A stretch of 64,000 bases of DNA from Zingiber officinale (Eukaryota; Streptophyta; Magnoliopsida; Zingiberales; Zingiberaceae). The position numbers and the translations under genes are program-made. Below, piece after piece: positions 45,631 to 57,629 of the stretch (position 1 is the first letter of the stretch; each line of letters opens with the position of its first letter). The stretch spans positions 128,946,532 through 129,010,531 of the forward strand of contig NC_055996.1 in assembly GCF_018446385.1 (NCBI RefSeq), given 5' to 3'. The notes beneath the pieces are model-generated. The model was given only the letters and a program-made list of their open reading frames with translations, made no database searches and was not told the DNA's origin.

Positions 45631-46089
45631 TGCTCAAATAGGTCTTATGATTAATTTTTAGTGGGTGTAAAATACCTAGTTAAATATCTGACCTAATACA
45701 AAGGGCTATTATGATTCACTACAAAAAACAGTCTATTAGGGACGACAGTTTGCAATGAATTTAAAGTTTGTTCCAAACTTTCCAACAAAATTTGTAACAA
45801 AATAATAAATTGTTCCGAATTAGCAACAAATTTAGCAACAAAATAAATTCGTTGCAAATTAGCAACAAAAGATATTTTGTTGCTAATATTGTTGCAAGTT
45901 AGCAACAAAAAAAAAATGTTGAAAATTTTGCAACGAATAATTTGTTCTTTGTAAATTTTGCAACGAATATTTTGTTCGTTGCAAATTTTTGCAACGAATA
46001 GTATTTTAGTCACAAATATTGCAACGAAACTATTATTTGTTGGAACTTCCCAACAAATATATAATTTATCGCAATTTTATAGCAAAAAA

Positions 46090-46285
46090 TTTGCAGGATA
46101 GAGTTTCCAACGAATCGTAAATTCGTTGGAAATGTTTCCAACGAATCTTAAATTCGTTGGAAATATTTCCAACGAATTGGCAGATTCGTTGGAAATTTCC
46201 AACGAATTGCAGATTCATTGGAAACATTTCCAACGAATCTGCCAATTCATTAGAAATTGCCAACGAATTGCAGATTCGTTGGAAA
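46090..46285. repeat. Left subterminal palindromes
   Basis: About eight copies of TTCCAACGAAT in alternating orientation, separated by 4-10 variable bases (for example TTTCCAACGAATTGGCAGAT). Presumed transposase-binding sites. Confidence 0.85.
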
Positions 46286-47608
46286 GTATGTTGTGGCTTA
46301 AAAACCCGTTTGACCGACCTAAAACCTCGGAATCGGATGAAACAAGTTCCTATGTGCTCCTCTTGGTCTTCTGATTCTATAGATGAGCTTAAATATTTTT
46401 TTTTGAAATAAGATGAATTTTTAACATCAAGGTCAATTGGATGAATTTGAATTTGAGCATGAAAGTGTTAGAGTTTTAAATCAAATTGGAGTTTAGTTGA
46501 ACTTGGTAGATTTAAAAAATGATGTTCGAGTGCTCAGAACGAGGGGAAATCAGTTTGTTGGCGTGCGTAAGGTTCTCGTGATTATATCCATGAATTAAAA
46601 ATAATTACGGAGCTAATTTATTTTGATTTATGAATTTTTAAACTTGAATTTAATTTTTCCAACACATTGGGGATTGAAAAAATAAAGGAAAAAAATATAT
46701 GAAGTAAAAAAAATATTTGAGGACACATATGAAGTCAGGATAAATAGAGGAGCACACAGGAACCGGTTTCATCCAATTCGGAGATCTTTAAGTCGGTCAA
46801 CCGTGATTTTAAGAATATGTAGGGTTTTCAACAAATCTGAAATTTGTTGGAAATTTCCAACGAATTTCAAATTCGTTGGAAAGTATGATGTGGCTTAAAA
46901 ATTCGTTTGACTGACCTAGAGACCTCGGAATCGGATGAAACAAGTTCCTATGTGCTCCTCTTGGTCTCCTGATTCTATAGATGAGCTCAAATATTTTTTT
47001 TGAAATTAGATGAATTTTTAACATCAAGGTCAATTGGATGAATTTGAATTTGAGCATGAAAGTGTTAGAGTTTTAAATCAAATTGAAGTTTAGTTGAACT
47101 TGGTAGATTTAAAAAATGATGTTCGAGTGCTCAGAACGAGAGGAAATCAGTTTGTTGGCGTACGTAAGATTCTCGTGATTATATCCATGAATTAAAAATA
47201 ATTACGGAGCTAATTTATTTTGATTTGTGAATTTTTAAACTTGAATTTAAGTTTTCCAACTCATTGGGGATTGAAAAAATAAAGGAAAAAAATATATGAA
47301 GTAAAAAAAATATTTGAGGACACATATGAAGTCAGGATAAATAGAGGAGCACACAGGAACCAGTTTCATCCAATTCGGAGGTCTCTAGGTCGGTCAATCA
47401 TGATTTTAAGAATATGTAGGGTTTCCAACGAATCTGAAATTCGTTGGAAATTTCCAACGAATTGGCAGATTCATTGGAAACATTTCCAACGAATCTGCCA
47501 ATTCGTTGGGAATTTCCAACGTATTTCTAATTCGTTGGAAAGTATGATGTGGCTTAAAAAATCCGTTTGACCGACCTAGAGACCTCGGAATCGGATGAAA
47601 TAAGTTAC
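46286..47608. repeat. Tandem hairpin-like units 1, 2 and start of unit 3
   Basis: Units begin TATG(T/A)TGTGGCTTAAAAA at 46286, 46886 and 47541. Within each unit the opening block (GTTTGACCGACCTAAAACCT ... CCTATGTGCTCCTC) is the inverted form of the closing block (GAGGAGCACACAGGAACCGG ... AGTCGGTCAACCGTG). Each unit can therefore fold on itself over roughly 75 bases. Units are separated by TTCCAACGAAT palindromes. No ORF of note. Confidence 0.85.
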
Positions 47609-50262
47609 TGTAACAACCCAAATTTCCTTATTTCGAGCCCTAAAAGTAATTTAAAAATATTTAAAAATGTATTAAAATATTCTAGAGATTTTTAGAAATT
47701 TTTAGAATATTTTTATGCAATTTTTGGAGGTCGTTTGGTATTTTTACTAAACGAAGGAAGTTTCAACAAAAAAATGTCCAAGCCGAGATTCGAACCCGCA
47801 ACCTCCGGCCGAGCCAACTCTTAAGCGGATCCGGCTGACCAAGTGTGCAAGCGGTCATTGCTGATCAGATAGGCAGCGACATGTATTTAAGGAATAGCAG
47901 TGAACGGAAATACCTAGGTTTAAGAGGGTTAAGTGATTTTCCTTCCTTTCCCGAATTCTTTCTCACCTTTCCCCCTCACGTGCGTCGGCGCTTCTCGTCT
48001 CGGGCGAAATCGCAGCTGGAGGCTAGGGCTTCTCCGGCGGTCAGCCAAGGGAGATTTTCGGGAGTCTTTCACACCTTCTCGGTCGTCTCGTCGAGTGGAG
48101 CACGCGGACACAGGGGAATCGCCGAGATTTGGAGCTCACCCGAAAACCTAGAACCTTCCTTCCTCGGTTGTAAGTCCAAGAACATCTCGGTAAGTTGCTT
48201 CTCACCTGCAGTAAGAGTGGTTTTCGGATCTTGTTCCTTCATTTTTTCGAATTATGTCGTGTAAGTCATTGATAAGGGTTTGCTACCGTGAGTTTCAAAG
48301 GAAGAAAGTAATTAGATTAAGCATGTAGGTTTGTGTTTTGTGGATTACTGAAGAATAGTTATATATTGGTTTTCTTGCCGTGGCATTGAGTATGAAGAAT
48401 TGGTGGCATGGGAATAGCTAAAGGTTTAAGAGTAGCATGCGTTCTTTGTTTTCTCCTTTTTTTTTTAGTTTGGCAGTAGCATGCTTGAAGAATTGTTGCT
48501 AGGGATATAAGAGATTTGCTTTCTCCTTTTTAATTTGGCAGTAGCATACTTAAAGAATTGTTGCCAGGGATTTAAGAGTAATTTTGAGATTTGTTTTCAA
48601 CCATGTTAATGCTTAAAGTAAGTGATAGACTTTGCATATTTCGAACATGATAAGAGGTTTATGTCCTGTTTGTAAAGAGTTATGTAGGTGAATATTGCAT
48701 TACAATTTGGGTCATGTCTCTGGTTGTTTTCCCCTTAGAAAATTAGAAGCTCATCCATGCTTAACTCAACTTACAAAGCTAGTAAATATCAGATGCATAG
48801 GGGTATGTTTAATTTCTGTTTTAAGAGTTAATTATCATGAGGTTGCACTGCAAGTTTCTTCATAGTACATTTCATTTTAAACTCTCAAGTTCTTCATAGT
48901 GTGCTTTTATTTGCCATGAGTTGAGCATGACCAGTTTTCTTTACTACTAGATATACATGAGCAGTTTCTTTAGTTTTCATTTGCTATTTTAACAAGCATG
49001 AGCAGCCATGTATTTTAGAGGAATAATTATGCGTTTTATTAAACCTTTTTGAGGATTATGAGTAGCTATAAGTAAGAAAAGACCAAGGTCTTGATAGGAT
49101 TCCTAAATTTTAAGATTTGGGATCAGCAGCACACCAAGTGCTCAAAGAAATGCCAAGGCATTTTATTATAAGAATATTACAAGATAACAAGTATTTTATT
49201 TTAAAAAGGCTAGTACCCGACTTCCAAGGTTGTCGTTAAACAAATTCAGGTGACCAATTCCAAGGTCTTGGCCCTGGTAAGACCAAGATTTTTACTCTCG
49301 TAGGACTTGTGACTAGCTACCACAGTCTCTATTAGGGAGCGCGCTTTGGTACTACGCCTGGGCCCAAGAGAAGTTGATTATTATTTTGAAGTATTAAAGT
49401 ATAAGTTTTGAAACAAATGAAACAAGCTTCACTTATGTTTAGAGTCAGCAAGTTTAGTTTCTTTTAATTCGAAGCATGCAGTATTAGTTTTATTTGTTTC
49501 CTGATTAGTTTATTAAGCATGATTAGCTTTATCTTCCAGCATGCAGTTTTATCCTTGTATATCATGAGTATGCAAATTTTAGTGTTTTGCTATTGATTAT
49601 GCATGAGCAGATTTATTTCCTAGTTTTAGCACTTTTAACATGAGCAGCTATATATATATGTTTCCTTTTAAAGCATTCAATTTCTAGTTTCTTCTTGTAA
49701 ACATGCATATTCGAGTTTTTGTGAGTTAGACAGCGCTTATTAAGCATTTTCTTATAGTTTGCATTTCCTCTTACTGTAGATAAAGGAAAGGAAAAAGATA
49801 TAGCCAGAAGGAAGGCGACAAGGAGGTGTATGGTGGATGTGCGATGCCTGGACTATGGAAGTCTTGGGGCTAGAAAGGAGTTCTTTTAGTTTTCTTTCCT
49901 TATTGCTATGTTAGAAGTATTTGGGATCGTGTATGTTATCTTACTGTTATTAGGACATGGTAGATGGATTGTAATCTCGTGTGACGTCATTAGTATAGTT
50001 CTCTTCTGTTTTTGGGTTATTTTTTATGTGAGTGGTGTTTGACACTTATTTAATTGCGTGGGTGTTTGATATATGTTCCAGCCACCTGTGGCTGATGTAT
50101 ACTATATATGTATCTCAGTTTATGGTCACCGGTACAGGGGAGATGCTATCAAAATTTTTCGGTAGAGACTCCTCGTGTCTTCGATCATACCGGTTAAGTA
50201 GAGTTAGTAGTTAAGTAGCATCCACCTCTAGAGAGTAGTAGTGAGAAGAGTGGTCATTACAG
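47609..50262 (+). mobile_element. Solo LTR, probably Ty3/gypsy (2654 bp)
   Basis: TGTAACAACCCAAATTTCC ... GGTCATTACA, flanked by GTTAC (47604-47608) and GTTCC (50263-50267). The unbroken units read AAGTTCCTATG, so the left copy carries a point change. No internal domain is present. The TGTAACA start and large size suit chromovirus LTRs such as Tekay (inference). A 139-codon forward ORF at 47845-48264 has no family signal and is not called as a gene. Confidence 0.85.
47788..47806 (-). other. tRNA T-arm-like (B-box-like) sequence in the LTR
   Basis: The reverse strand reads GAGGTTGCGGGTTCGAATC, which contains the pol III B-box consensus GGTTCGANNC. A full tRNA cloverleaf (matching acceptor stem, anticodon arm) could not be made from the flanks, so no tRNA gene is called. 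Confidence 0.35.
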
Positions 50263-51415
50263 TTCCTATGTGCTCCTCTTGGTCTCCTGATTCTATAGAT
50301 GAGCTCAAATATTTTTTTTGAAATAAGATGAATTTTTAACATCAAGGTCAATTGGATGAATTTGAATTTAAGCATGAAAGTGTTAGAGTTTTAAATCAAA
50401 TTGGAGTTTAGTTGAACTTGGTAGATTTAAAAAATGATGTTCGAGTGCTCAGAATGAGGGAAAATCATTTTGTTGGCGTGCGTAAGGTTCTCGTGATTAT
50501 ATCCATGAATTAAAAATAATTACGGAGCTAATTTATTTTGATTTGTGAATTTTTAAACTTGAATTTAATTTTTCCAACGCATTGGGGATTGAAAAAATAA
50601 AGGAAAAAATATATGAAGTAAAAATAATATTTGAGGACACATATGAAGTCAGGATAAATAGAGGAGCACACAGGAACCGGTTTCATCCAATTCGGAGGTC
50701 TCTAGGTCGGTCAATCATGATTTTAAGAATATGTAGGGTTTCCAACGAATCTGAAATTCGTTGGAAAGTATGATGTGGCTTAAAAATCCGTTTGACCGAC
50801 CTAGAGACCTCGGAATCGGATGAAACAAGTTCCTTTGTGCTCCTCTTGGTCTCCTGATTCTATAGATGAGCTCAAATATTTTTTTTTAAATAAGATGAAT
50901 TTTTAACATCAAGGTCAATTAGATGAATTTGAATTTGAGCATGAAAGTGTTAGAGTTTTAAATCAAATTGGAGTTTAGTTGAACTTGGTAGATTTAAAAA
51001 ATAATGTTTGAGTGCTCAGAACGAGGGGAAATCAATTTGTTGGCGTGCGTAAGGTTCTCTGATTATATCCATGAATTAAAAATAATTACGGAGCTAATTT
51101 ATTTTGATTTGTGAATTTTTTAACTTGAATTTAATTTTTCCAACACATTGGGGATTGAAAAAATAAAGGAAAAAACATATGAAGTAAAAAAAATATTTGA
51201 GGATATATATGAAGTCAGGATAAATAGAAGAGCACACAGGAACCGGTTTCATCCAATTCGGAGATCTCTAGGTCGGTCAACTGTGATTTTAAAAAACTAT
51301 AAATTTTCCAACGAAATAAAATTTGTTGGAAATTTTCAACGAATCTACAGATTCGCTGGAAATTTCCAACAAATTTTAGAGTTGTTGGAAATTCATTGGA
51401 AGAACCCAAATATTA
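50263..51415. repeat. Rest of unit 3 and unit 4 of the tandem array
   Basis: Unit 3 resumes after the LTR. Unit 4 starts at TATGATGTGGCTTAAAAATC (50768) and closes near 51290 with GAGCACACAGGAACCGG ... GGTCGGTCAACTG. TTCCAACGAAAT palindromes follow to 51400. Confidence 0.85.
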
Positions 51416-52292
51416 TCTAAACCCGGCCCGTTCTTTTCTCCTCCTCCTTGACCTAATTTTTCTCCTCTTCGTGCGTGACGGCGGCTGCGCGATTTCTCCG
51501 CCCCTCTCTCACAAGTAAGCCGCCTCCCTCGATCTCATGTCCGCGTGATTTCTGCGCGAGTTCCGTGCGAGACAGCATCACCTGGCCACGAGCGGCCGCG
51601 CCTGGCCGCGAGAGGCCGCGCCTGTCCTCACACTCGCGTCTGGCCCTTGTTTCTCGCGCTCATGGCGGCGCCTGGCCCTCTTGCCAGCGCTGAGGTTGAC
51701 CACTGGCGCCGAGGTTGGCCACTAGCAGCCTCACCTAGCCACTGTCGGCATAGGATGGCTGTTGGTGGCCTCAAATAGCTGCTGTTTGTGTGCATGTTAT
51801 CCCGCTGGCGGCGTCAACTGGCCACTGGTGACTGATGCTGGCCGCTGGCAGCGTAGGCTGGCCGTGGCCAGCATTGGATGACCTCTGTTTGTAAATTAGA
51901 GGGTCATTGTCCTTGGTTGGTCGTGGGGTGTCTGTGCCTTACAGCGGCACAGCTATCCGAGGATCAGTTCTTTACCGCTGGGCCCAAGATTATATTTGAT
52001 AATTTGTAGACCTTTTTATTTTATTGTAATTTTGATATTATTGTATGTGCAGGTTTGGGTTTGACGTGGCTGGGAGAGACGTTCGGTTTTATTTACCTTT
52101 GTTAAGTATATTTATTTACACATGATATTTTAATAATGATTGCATGTTTTTATTTTCTTCTATTATATGTTATTTGCAGTTGTACGTGAACTAAGTATAT
52201 TTGTTCGATTTTGATTTAATCTTTAATCTTAATTTTAGCTTAGATTTTATTACTTATCTATTTGCTCTAATTAAGGTTTTAATTTTTCATAG
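51416..52292 (+). other. Unassigned CACTA interior, GC-rich then AT-rich
   Basis: 51460-51900 is GC-rich with repeated CTGGCCGC / GCCACTGGC-type words and may be a leader or captured exon; no family was recognised. 52000-52290 looks intronic and ends before the transposase exon. Confidence 0.4.
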
Positions 52293-52760
52293 GAGAGATA
52301 TGATGAGCTATCATTATCACAGAGAAGTTCAGGTGATGGCGATAATATTGAGGGATCTGAATCGTCTGTTACTAATAATTTAGATTTATGGTTGGAGGCC
52401 TGTGGGGGAGTCAAAGGGGGAAGAATAATAGGTATGGGTTTTTTGAGTAGAATCCATAATGTTCCTCGAAGATCTTTATCTTCTTCTACCCCACCCGCAG
52501 TAACAGCACAGATTCATAGCTTAACTGAAGAGGTTGACAATTTGAAAGACATAATATCTCAAAGGGATCAGCAAATTTTAGAAATTCAAAAACAAAATTC
52601 ACAAAGAGATCTAGATATGGTTGAAATGCGCAAATAACAAGTCTTTCTTATGCAACAATTTCAACAATTTAGATCGGGTCCAAGCTATATTCCTCCTGGT
52701 ATTGGTGATGATGCTAACGATGATGATGATGCCGCCGATGATGTTAATGATGATGCATGA
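52293..52760 (+). pseudogene. En/Spm (Ptta-type) transposase C-terminal exon, one stop
   Basis: The forward frame reads ERYDELSLSQRSSGDGDN, NNLDLWLEACGGVKGGRIIG, then a coiled-coil stretch (TAQIHSLTEEVDNLKDIISQ) and a Gln-rich part (MQQFQQF). It ends in an Asp-rich acidic tail (GDDANDDDDAADDVNDD) and stop at 52758-52760. A TAA at 52635-52637 interrupts the frame. This layout (W-E-x-CGG / G-R-x-x-GMG segment, coiled coil, acidic tail) is that of the C-terminal part of plant Ptta/En/Spm transposases. Upstream catalytic exons are not found, so the element is non-autonomous. Confidence 0.75.
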
Positions 52761-53569
52761 GTGTTTGTAATTAGAATTTTTGACTTCTTTTATTTTATCG
52801 ATTTTATAAATTCTTAATTTTTGTATTTTGATTAGTATTATTTTTTTTGTTCCAAACAGGGTTGGTAGGTGAAGATGATGATGGTATTGACGTAAAAATA
52901 TGTAAGTCTTTACCTATTTATTTTTGTGTTGGTTTATAAGATTTTCTTTTTGTTTGTTTATCTTTTGATGTAGGTAGAAGAAGGATTTGGATTGAGAAGG
53001 ATCTCCATAAGATTATCTTCTACTCTACCTTTTTCATGTTTTTGTATGACATTGGAATTTGGATACTATGACATGTTTCTTGTAACTTTATTATAGTGTT
53101 TGGTTTATGGTGTTAGTTGTAGTTGTATGTTGTTGTAGTTTGTATTGTTGGATGATGATGTGTGTTGTATTGTTAGTTTTCTTGTAACTTTTTTATGTTG
53201 TATTGTTGGTTTTATGTGGCATGCATCCCACAACATACCAACTCGGATGACCTGTGTATTGTTGGTTTTATGCTCTTAGTTTTAGTTGTGTATGGAACAT
53301 GTTTTAATGATATATGTGTTTGAGTTTATATTATTGATGTTTGTATTTATTTTGTTGTACATTAATATGTTGGTTGATTTTTTGTTTTTATTTGTGTTAT
53401 TGTGTTTAGTGGTGTATTATATATATATTAAATCTGTTTGAAAAAAATTGTAATAGGAAAAAATATTAAAATCAGATGGGTCTGGATATTTTTTTTAAAT
53501 TTTGGGACGAATTTTGCAACGAAATTGGATTCGTTGGAAATATCGTATTTATCAGAATACTGCAACGAA
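52761..53569 (+). other. CACTA 3' region, no gene
   Basis: T-rich sequence with possible small terminal exon pieces (GTAGGTAGAAGAAGGATTTG at about 52972) and repeated TTGTTGGTTTTATG words. Nothing coding is supported. Confidence 0.4.
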
Positions 53570-54225
53570 AAATGTATTTTCGTTGGAAATTTCCAACGAA
53601 TCTATATTTTCGTTGGAAGTTTCCAACGAAATATAGATTCGTTGGAAATTTCCAACGAAAATACAACTTCGTTGGATATTTCCAACGAAGTTATGAATTT
53701 GTTGGAAGTTTCCGACGAATATGAATTTCATTGGAAATTTCCAACAAAATATAAATTCGTTGGACATTTCCAACGAATATGAATTTCATTGGATATTTCC
53801 AACGAATCTATATTTTCGTTGGATATTTCCAACGAATCTATATTTTCGTTGGAAATCTTGTAGTTTGTAACTTTTCCAACAAATAGTTATTCGTCGCAAA
53901 TCTGTTTGCAACAAATACGTTTTTTCGTTGCTAATTTACGATAAATTTGGGGTTTGTTGGAGATATTTTCTGCTGACATTTCCAACAAATATTGATTTTT
54001 GTTGCAAAATTTCCAACGAAATTTGGAACGAATTTTGATTTTGTTGCAAAATTTCCAACGAATTTTGCAACGAATATCGATTTCGTTGCAAAATTTCCAA
54101 CAAAATTATATTTTTTTCGTCGCAAAATTTTGCGACGGCATATTTGCAACGAATTTTTTTTTGTCGTAATTTTCGTCCCAAATCTAATTTCCAACGAATT
54201 TTTTTCTAAAATTTGTTGCAAAATT
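53570..54225. repeat. Right subterminal palindromes
   Basis: More than fifteen TTTCCAACGAA / TTCGTTGGAAA motifs in both orientations, changing toward TTGCAACGAATTTTG forms close to the terminus. Reading frames here (Phe/Asn-rich) are produced by the repeat. Confidence 0.88.
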
Positions 54226-54257
54226 TATCCCTAAATGACAGTATTTTTGTAATGATT

Positions 54258-56110
54258 GGACAAAATATTTTCTATGATTTACTTACATATATCTTATTGT
54301 GGGACTTAGACAACTTGAAATAAGCGACTCATTGCTCCAAAAGTATTTCCCAATGAAACTATGTCACACACAAGTCGCCAACATCTGGAATTAATCCGGA
54401 TCAGTTGGGACTTGTTCCTGGAGAGCTGCCGATGCATTCTTTAAACTCCAAGAAATGCGAAATTGAACACTAAGCACAGCATATATAGCTAGCAAAGTGA
54501 GCTTCCAACAGATGCAAGAAACACATTGTTAAACATAAATCATAAATCACAAACGCACATACATGATTTTTTTAAAAATAATATTTCTTTAATCTTTTTC
54601 CTATTTTTTAAAAAAATCTAAGTCCTTTTCTATTTTATTATTATTTATATTATTTTATTCAAAAAAGACCAAGCATTGGACTTTAATGTCACGGGTCATG
54701 TATGCTCATGCTAATCGGATACAAATTTTGCCCAGCCCAGTCGATCTATTTTACCTCTAATTCTTATATAATTATTTTTGTGAATAACTTTTTCGAATTG
54801 CTATAATTTAGTTTGCTTCGATCTTTCAAAATGTTTAAACAAACTAGTTTGATTCAATGTCTCAAAATGTTTAATAATCTAACTGAGCTTAACTGAAAAT
54901 TTAGATTTTAACTTTTTTATATAGATATGCATATGAATAAATTAATTTTTTTTAATAAAATCACAGAAACCTCACATTTGCACACGTGCACCTAGGATAA
55001 AATCATTTTAACAAAATCAAGAGAAATATAATTACAATCATAATTCCATTTAATCTAGTAATCTCGAGGCATCGAACCATCAGTACCTAGATAATAATTT
55101 GAATATTTTATCATAGTATCATATTCTCATGGATAATATAAATTTATTGTAAAAAAATGATAATCCTAGTTAATCTCATTGACTATCTCTGGGTGACCGA
55201 CCCGGTCCTACGAAAGTTTCCCATCAGCCATCAGGGTAAATCGAGAAACGCGCGCAGCGGGCAACACAAGAGTCCAGTATCCTTTGATTGTGATATCGAT
55301 TTGGAGGGAAAATTCTTACAATTACGCTATAGCTGGGATAGAACTACGGATGTCTGGATGACAACTTCGATATCCTACCGCGGCACTATAATTCCGGGGA
55401 CAAAAATAATAATCTCAGTTAGCTTCATTGAGGATCTATGGGGTGACCGATCCAGTCCCATAGAAGTTTCTCACATGTCATCAGGGTAAATTGGGAAGCA
55501 CACATGACGGTCAGTCCAGAAGCTCAGTATCTTTTTATTGTGTGTCCCATTTAGAGAAAAAAAAATTTATAAATATATTGTAATTAGAGTTCAAATTGTA
55601 AATATCTAGATGACCATATAAATTTATTGTACCAGCTATTAATAGTTGATAGAATATTTTTAAAAAATTTAAATGGTTGCTAAACTATTTTTGTAGGCAT
55701 TTAATGATCAAAATAGGATAAGAACTTCTCGGTATCAAAAAATTTGCTGGATTGCCTTTCATTTTCGCCCAAATAGAAGGCTTTTACACCATTTCAACCC
55801 ATCCATTTCCATTTCTACTTTCCTTTGTTTTTCAATCGTCTAAATCAAGACTAATTGTTCAATATCCATGAGACAATTTTATGTACATGAAACAATTTTA
55901 TGTAAGGATTGAAAACAGTTTGTACTTGCTATTTATTTGATTGCATGCCAACCTAAAACAGATAAATCATGGATAAAAATAAAAGAAAAAGTAATGTATG
56001 ATTTTTTTTTCCTTCTACCACCTTTATTTCCCTGTTGTTTTTGTAATGCCTCTCCTATGGAAAAGAATCAATCGAATCCGTGGAGGCAAGGAGCCATCAT
56101 TAATATTTTC
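54258..56110. other. Intergenic sequence upstream of the glucanase gene
   Basis: Mostly AT-rich. Two imperfect direct copies of a GGGTGACCGA(C/T)CC ... CATCAGGGTAAAT(C/T)G block lie at about 55190-55300 and 55440-55550. These may belong to an old repeat. The 110-codon ORF spanning the first copy has no family signal. Confidence 0.5.
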
Positions 56111-56125
56111 AATTTATTTTCCCCC

Positions 56126-56134
56126 TATATATAA
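56126..56134 (+). promoter_or_regulatory. TATA box of the glucanase gene
   Basis: TATATATAA about 60 bases upstream of the start codon, in a short C-rich/AT context (CCCCCTATATATAAACATAT). It is the only good TATA match close to the ATG. Confidence 0.6.
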
Positions 56135-56191
56135 ACATATATAAATCATCCCTTCTTCCCATTCCTTCGCAGCAAACTCCAGATCAGAGCC

Positions 56192-57382
56192 ATGACCGCT
56201 CAAAAGGCTTATTGCCTCATAGTGCTAATCGTCTCAGCTATTTTTACGATTTCCACAAGTAATCTAGCTCTCTTAGCTTGTTTATTTCATTATAACTTTA
56301 CTAAATGTGGATAAGTAAGGGCAATGGACTTTCAAAAGTAGGGAGTGAAATGGTAATAGTGAAACTAGAAGGAGAATTTTGGAAAGTAGATAACATACGA
56401 GGAGTAAAATGAATGATATGTTTTCTTTGCAACAGGAGTGGAAGCCATCGGCGTTTGCTATGGGACGCTCGGCGACAACTTGCCGCCGCCGGCCGAGGTC
56501 GTCGCCATGTTCAAATCCAACGGAATCGACAGCATGAGGATCTACAACCCCAACCACGATATACTGGGGGCCCTGGCAGGCTCCGGCATCGCCCTGACCA
56601 TTGGGCCCTTGAACCAGGACATCCAATCGATGGCCGCCGACTATGTGGCGGCGCAAGCATGGGTGGCCGCCCACATCCAACCCTACGTCAACACCGTCAA
56701 CTTCCGCTACATCAACGTCGGCAACGAGATCATCCCCGACCCGTTGGCTCAGTTCATCCTCCCCGCCATGAACAACGTCCAGAAAGCGCTCTTCTTCAGC
56801 AACATCAACCACATCAAAGTCACCACCTCGGTGGCGGCCAACGTGATGGGGCCTTCCTTCCCGCCCTCCAATGGCCATTTCCACGACCAGGCGGCAGCGA
56901 TCCTCAACCCCATCGTGCAGTTCCTCGTCGCCCACGGGTCGCCGCTCCTCATCAACATCTACCCTTACTATGCCTACACGAGCCAGCCGAATCAACTCCC
57001 GCTGTCCTACGCCTTGTTCAACTCCACCGGAGTGGTGGAGCGCGACGGGAACTTAGGGTACCAGAATTTGTTCGACGCGATGGTGGATACGTTCGTGGCG
57101 GCTTTGGAGAAAGCCGGCGGAGGGAACGTGGGCCTGGTGGTCTCCGAGATCGGTTGGCCGTCGAACGGCGCCTTCGGGGCGAACGCCGACAGCGCCCGCA
57201 TCTTTAACCAGAATTTGATCGACCATGTGTCCAAAGGGACGCCGAGGAGGCCTGGGGTTCCGATCGAGACCTACTTGTTCGCCATGTTCAATGAAAACCA
57301 AAAAGGTCCGGCGGAGATAGAGAAGTTCTTCGGTCTGTTCTACCCGGATAAGACGCCTGTGTATCCTATAAGATTCGTCTGA
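56192..57382 (+). CDS. Glucan endo-1,3-beta-glucosidase (GH17, PR-2 type), two exons
   Basis: Hydrolyses internal beta-1,3 bonds of callose and fungal wall glucan. Exon 1 is 56192-56258 (MTAQKAYCLIVLIVSAIFTI, a signal peptide). The 177-bp GT-AG intron splits codon 23, the usual place in GH17 genes. Exon 2 is 56436-57382, giving 337 residues. The mature part starts near VEAIGVCYGTLGDNLPPPAE. The acid/base Glu is in YINVGNE (about residue 120) and the nucleophile Glu in VVSEIGWPS (about 260). The late MFNENQK and FGLFYPDKTPVY motifs are complete. There is no C-terminal vacuolar extension or GPI tail, so secretion to the apoplast is likely. Ile in SEIGWPS is unusual (Thr/Ser is common). Exon 2 is GC-rich, as in many monocot genes. 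No defects are seen. The long antisense frames over it are shadows. Confidence 0.93.
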
Positions 57383-57629
57383 TCGATCAGGTGGAATTCC
57401 ATAGGACCTTTGAATTTTCTCTTCTTCTTTTACTTAAGATCGATCAATCGTGTTTTATTTGAATAAATTTCTTAAATTTGAAGAATATTAAAACAATATC
57501 CTATCTTATTTTTAAATTAAAAATAATTTCATTTTAGCACTCTTATAGCCTTTAGCTAAAACGTAGAGTAAAATTATTTTTACTTACTAAAAATTATTAC
57601 ATATGACTATCAAAATTATTAGATGAAGT
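57383..57629 (+). other. 3' flank of the glucanase gene
   Basis: Contains a likely polyadenylation signal TTGAATAAATTT at about 57460 and AT-rich sequence up to the solo LTR. Confidence 0.5.

Larger units (their letters stand above)
45717..54254 (+). mobile_element. CACTA transposon, complete ends, decayed transposase
   Basis: CACTACAAAAAACAGTC at 45717 pairs with the inverted GACAGTATTTTTGTAATG ending at 54254. The element is flanked by ATT (45714-45716 and 54255-54257). Both ends are dense in TTTCCAACGAAT / ATTCGTTGGAAA palindromic subterminal motifs (46090-46290 and 53570-54220). It encodes an En/Spm-type transposase remnant at 52293-52760 and contains four tandem ~0.55-0.65 kb units plus a nested solo LTR. 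Total length is 8.5 kb, about 5.9 kb without the LTR. Confidence 0.92.

Noticed and set aside
47788..47860. tRNA gene
   Set aside because: Only the T-arm-like part fits; acceptor and anticodon stems cannot be formed from the flanks.
47845..48264. 139-codon ORF in the 2.65 kb solo LTR
   Set aside because: Lies in the leader region of an LTR; no recognisable domain and no conserved start.
55157..55489. 110-codon ORF upstream of the glucanase
   Set aside because: Spans an imperfect direct repeat, with no family signal and no promoter-like or splice context.
56282..56995. 237-codon reverse-strand ORF over the glucanase
   Set aside because: Antisense shadow of a GC-rich exon; the forward frame is clearly GH17. 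Its 3' part crosses the intron.
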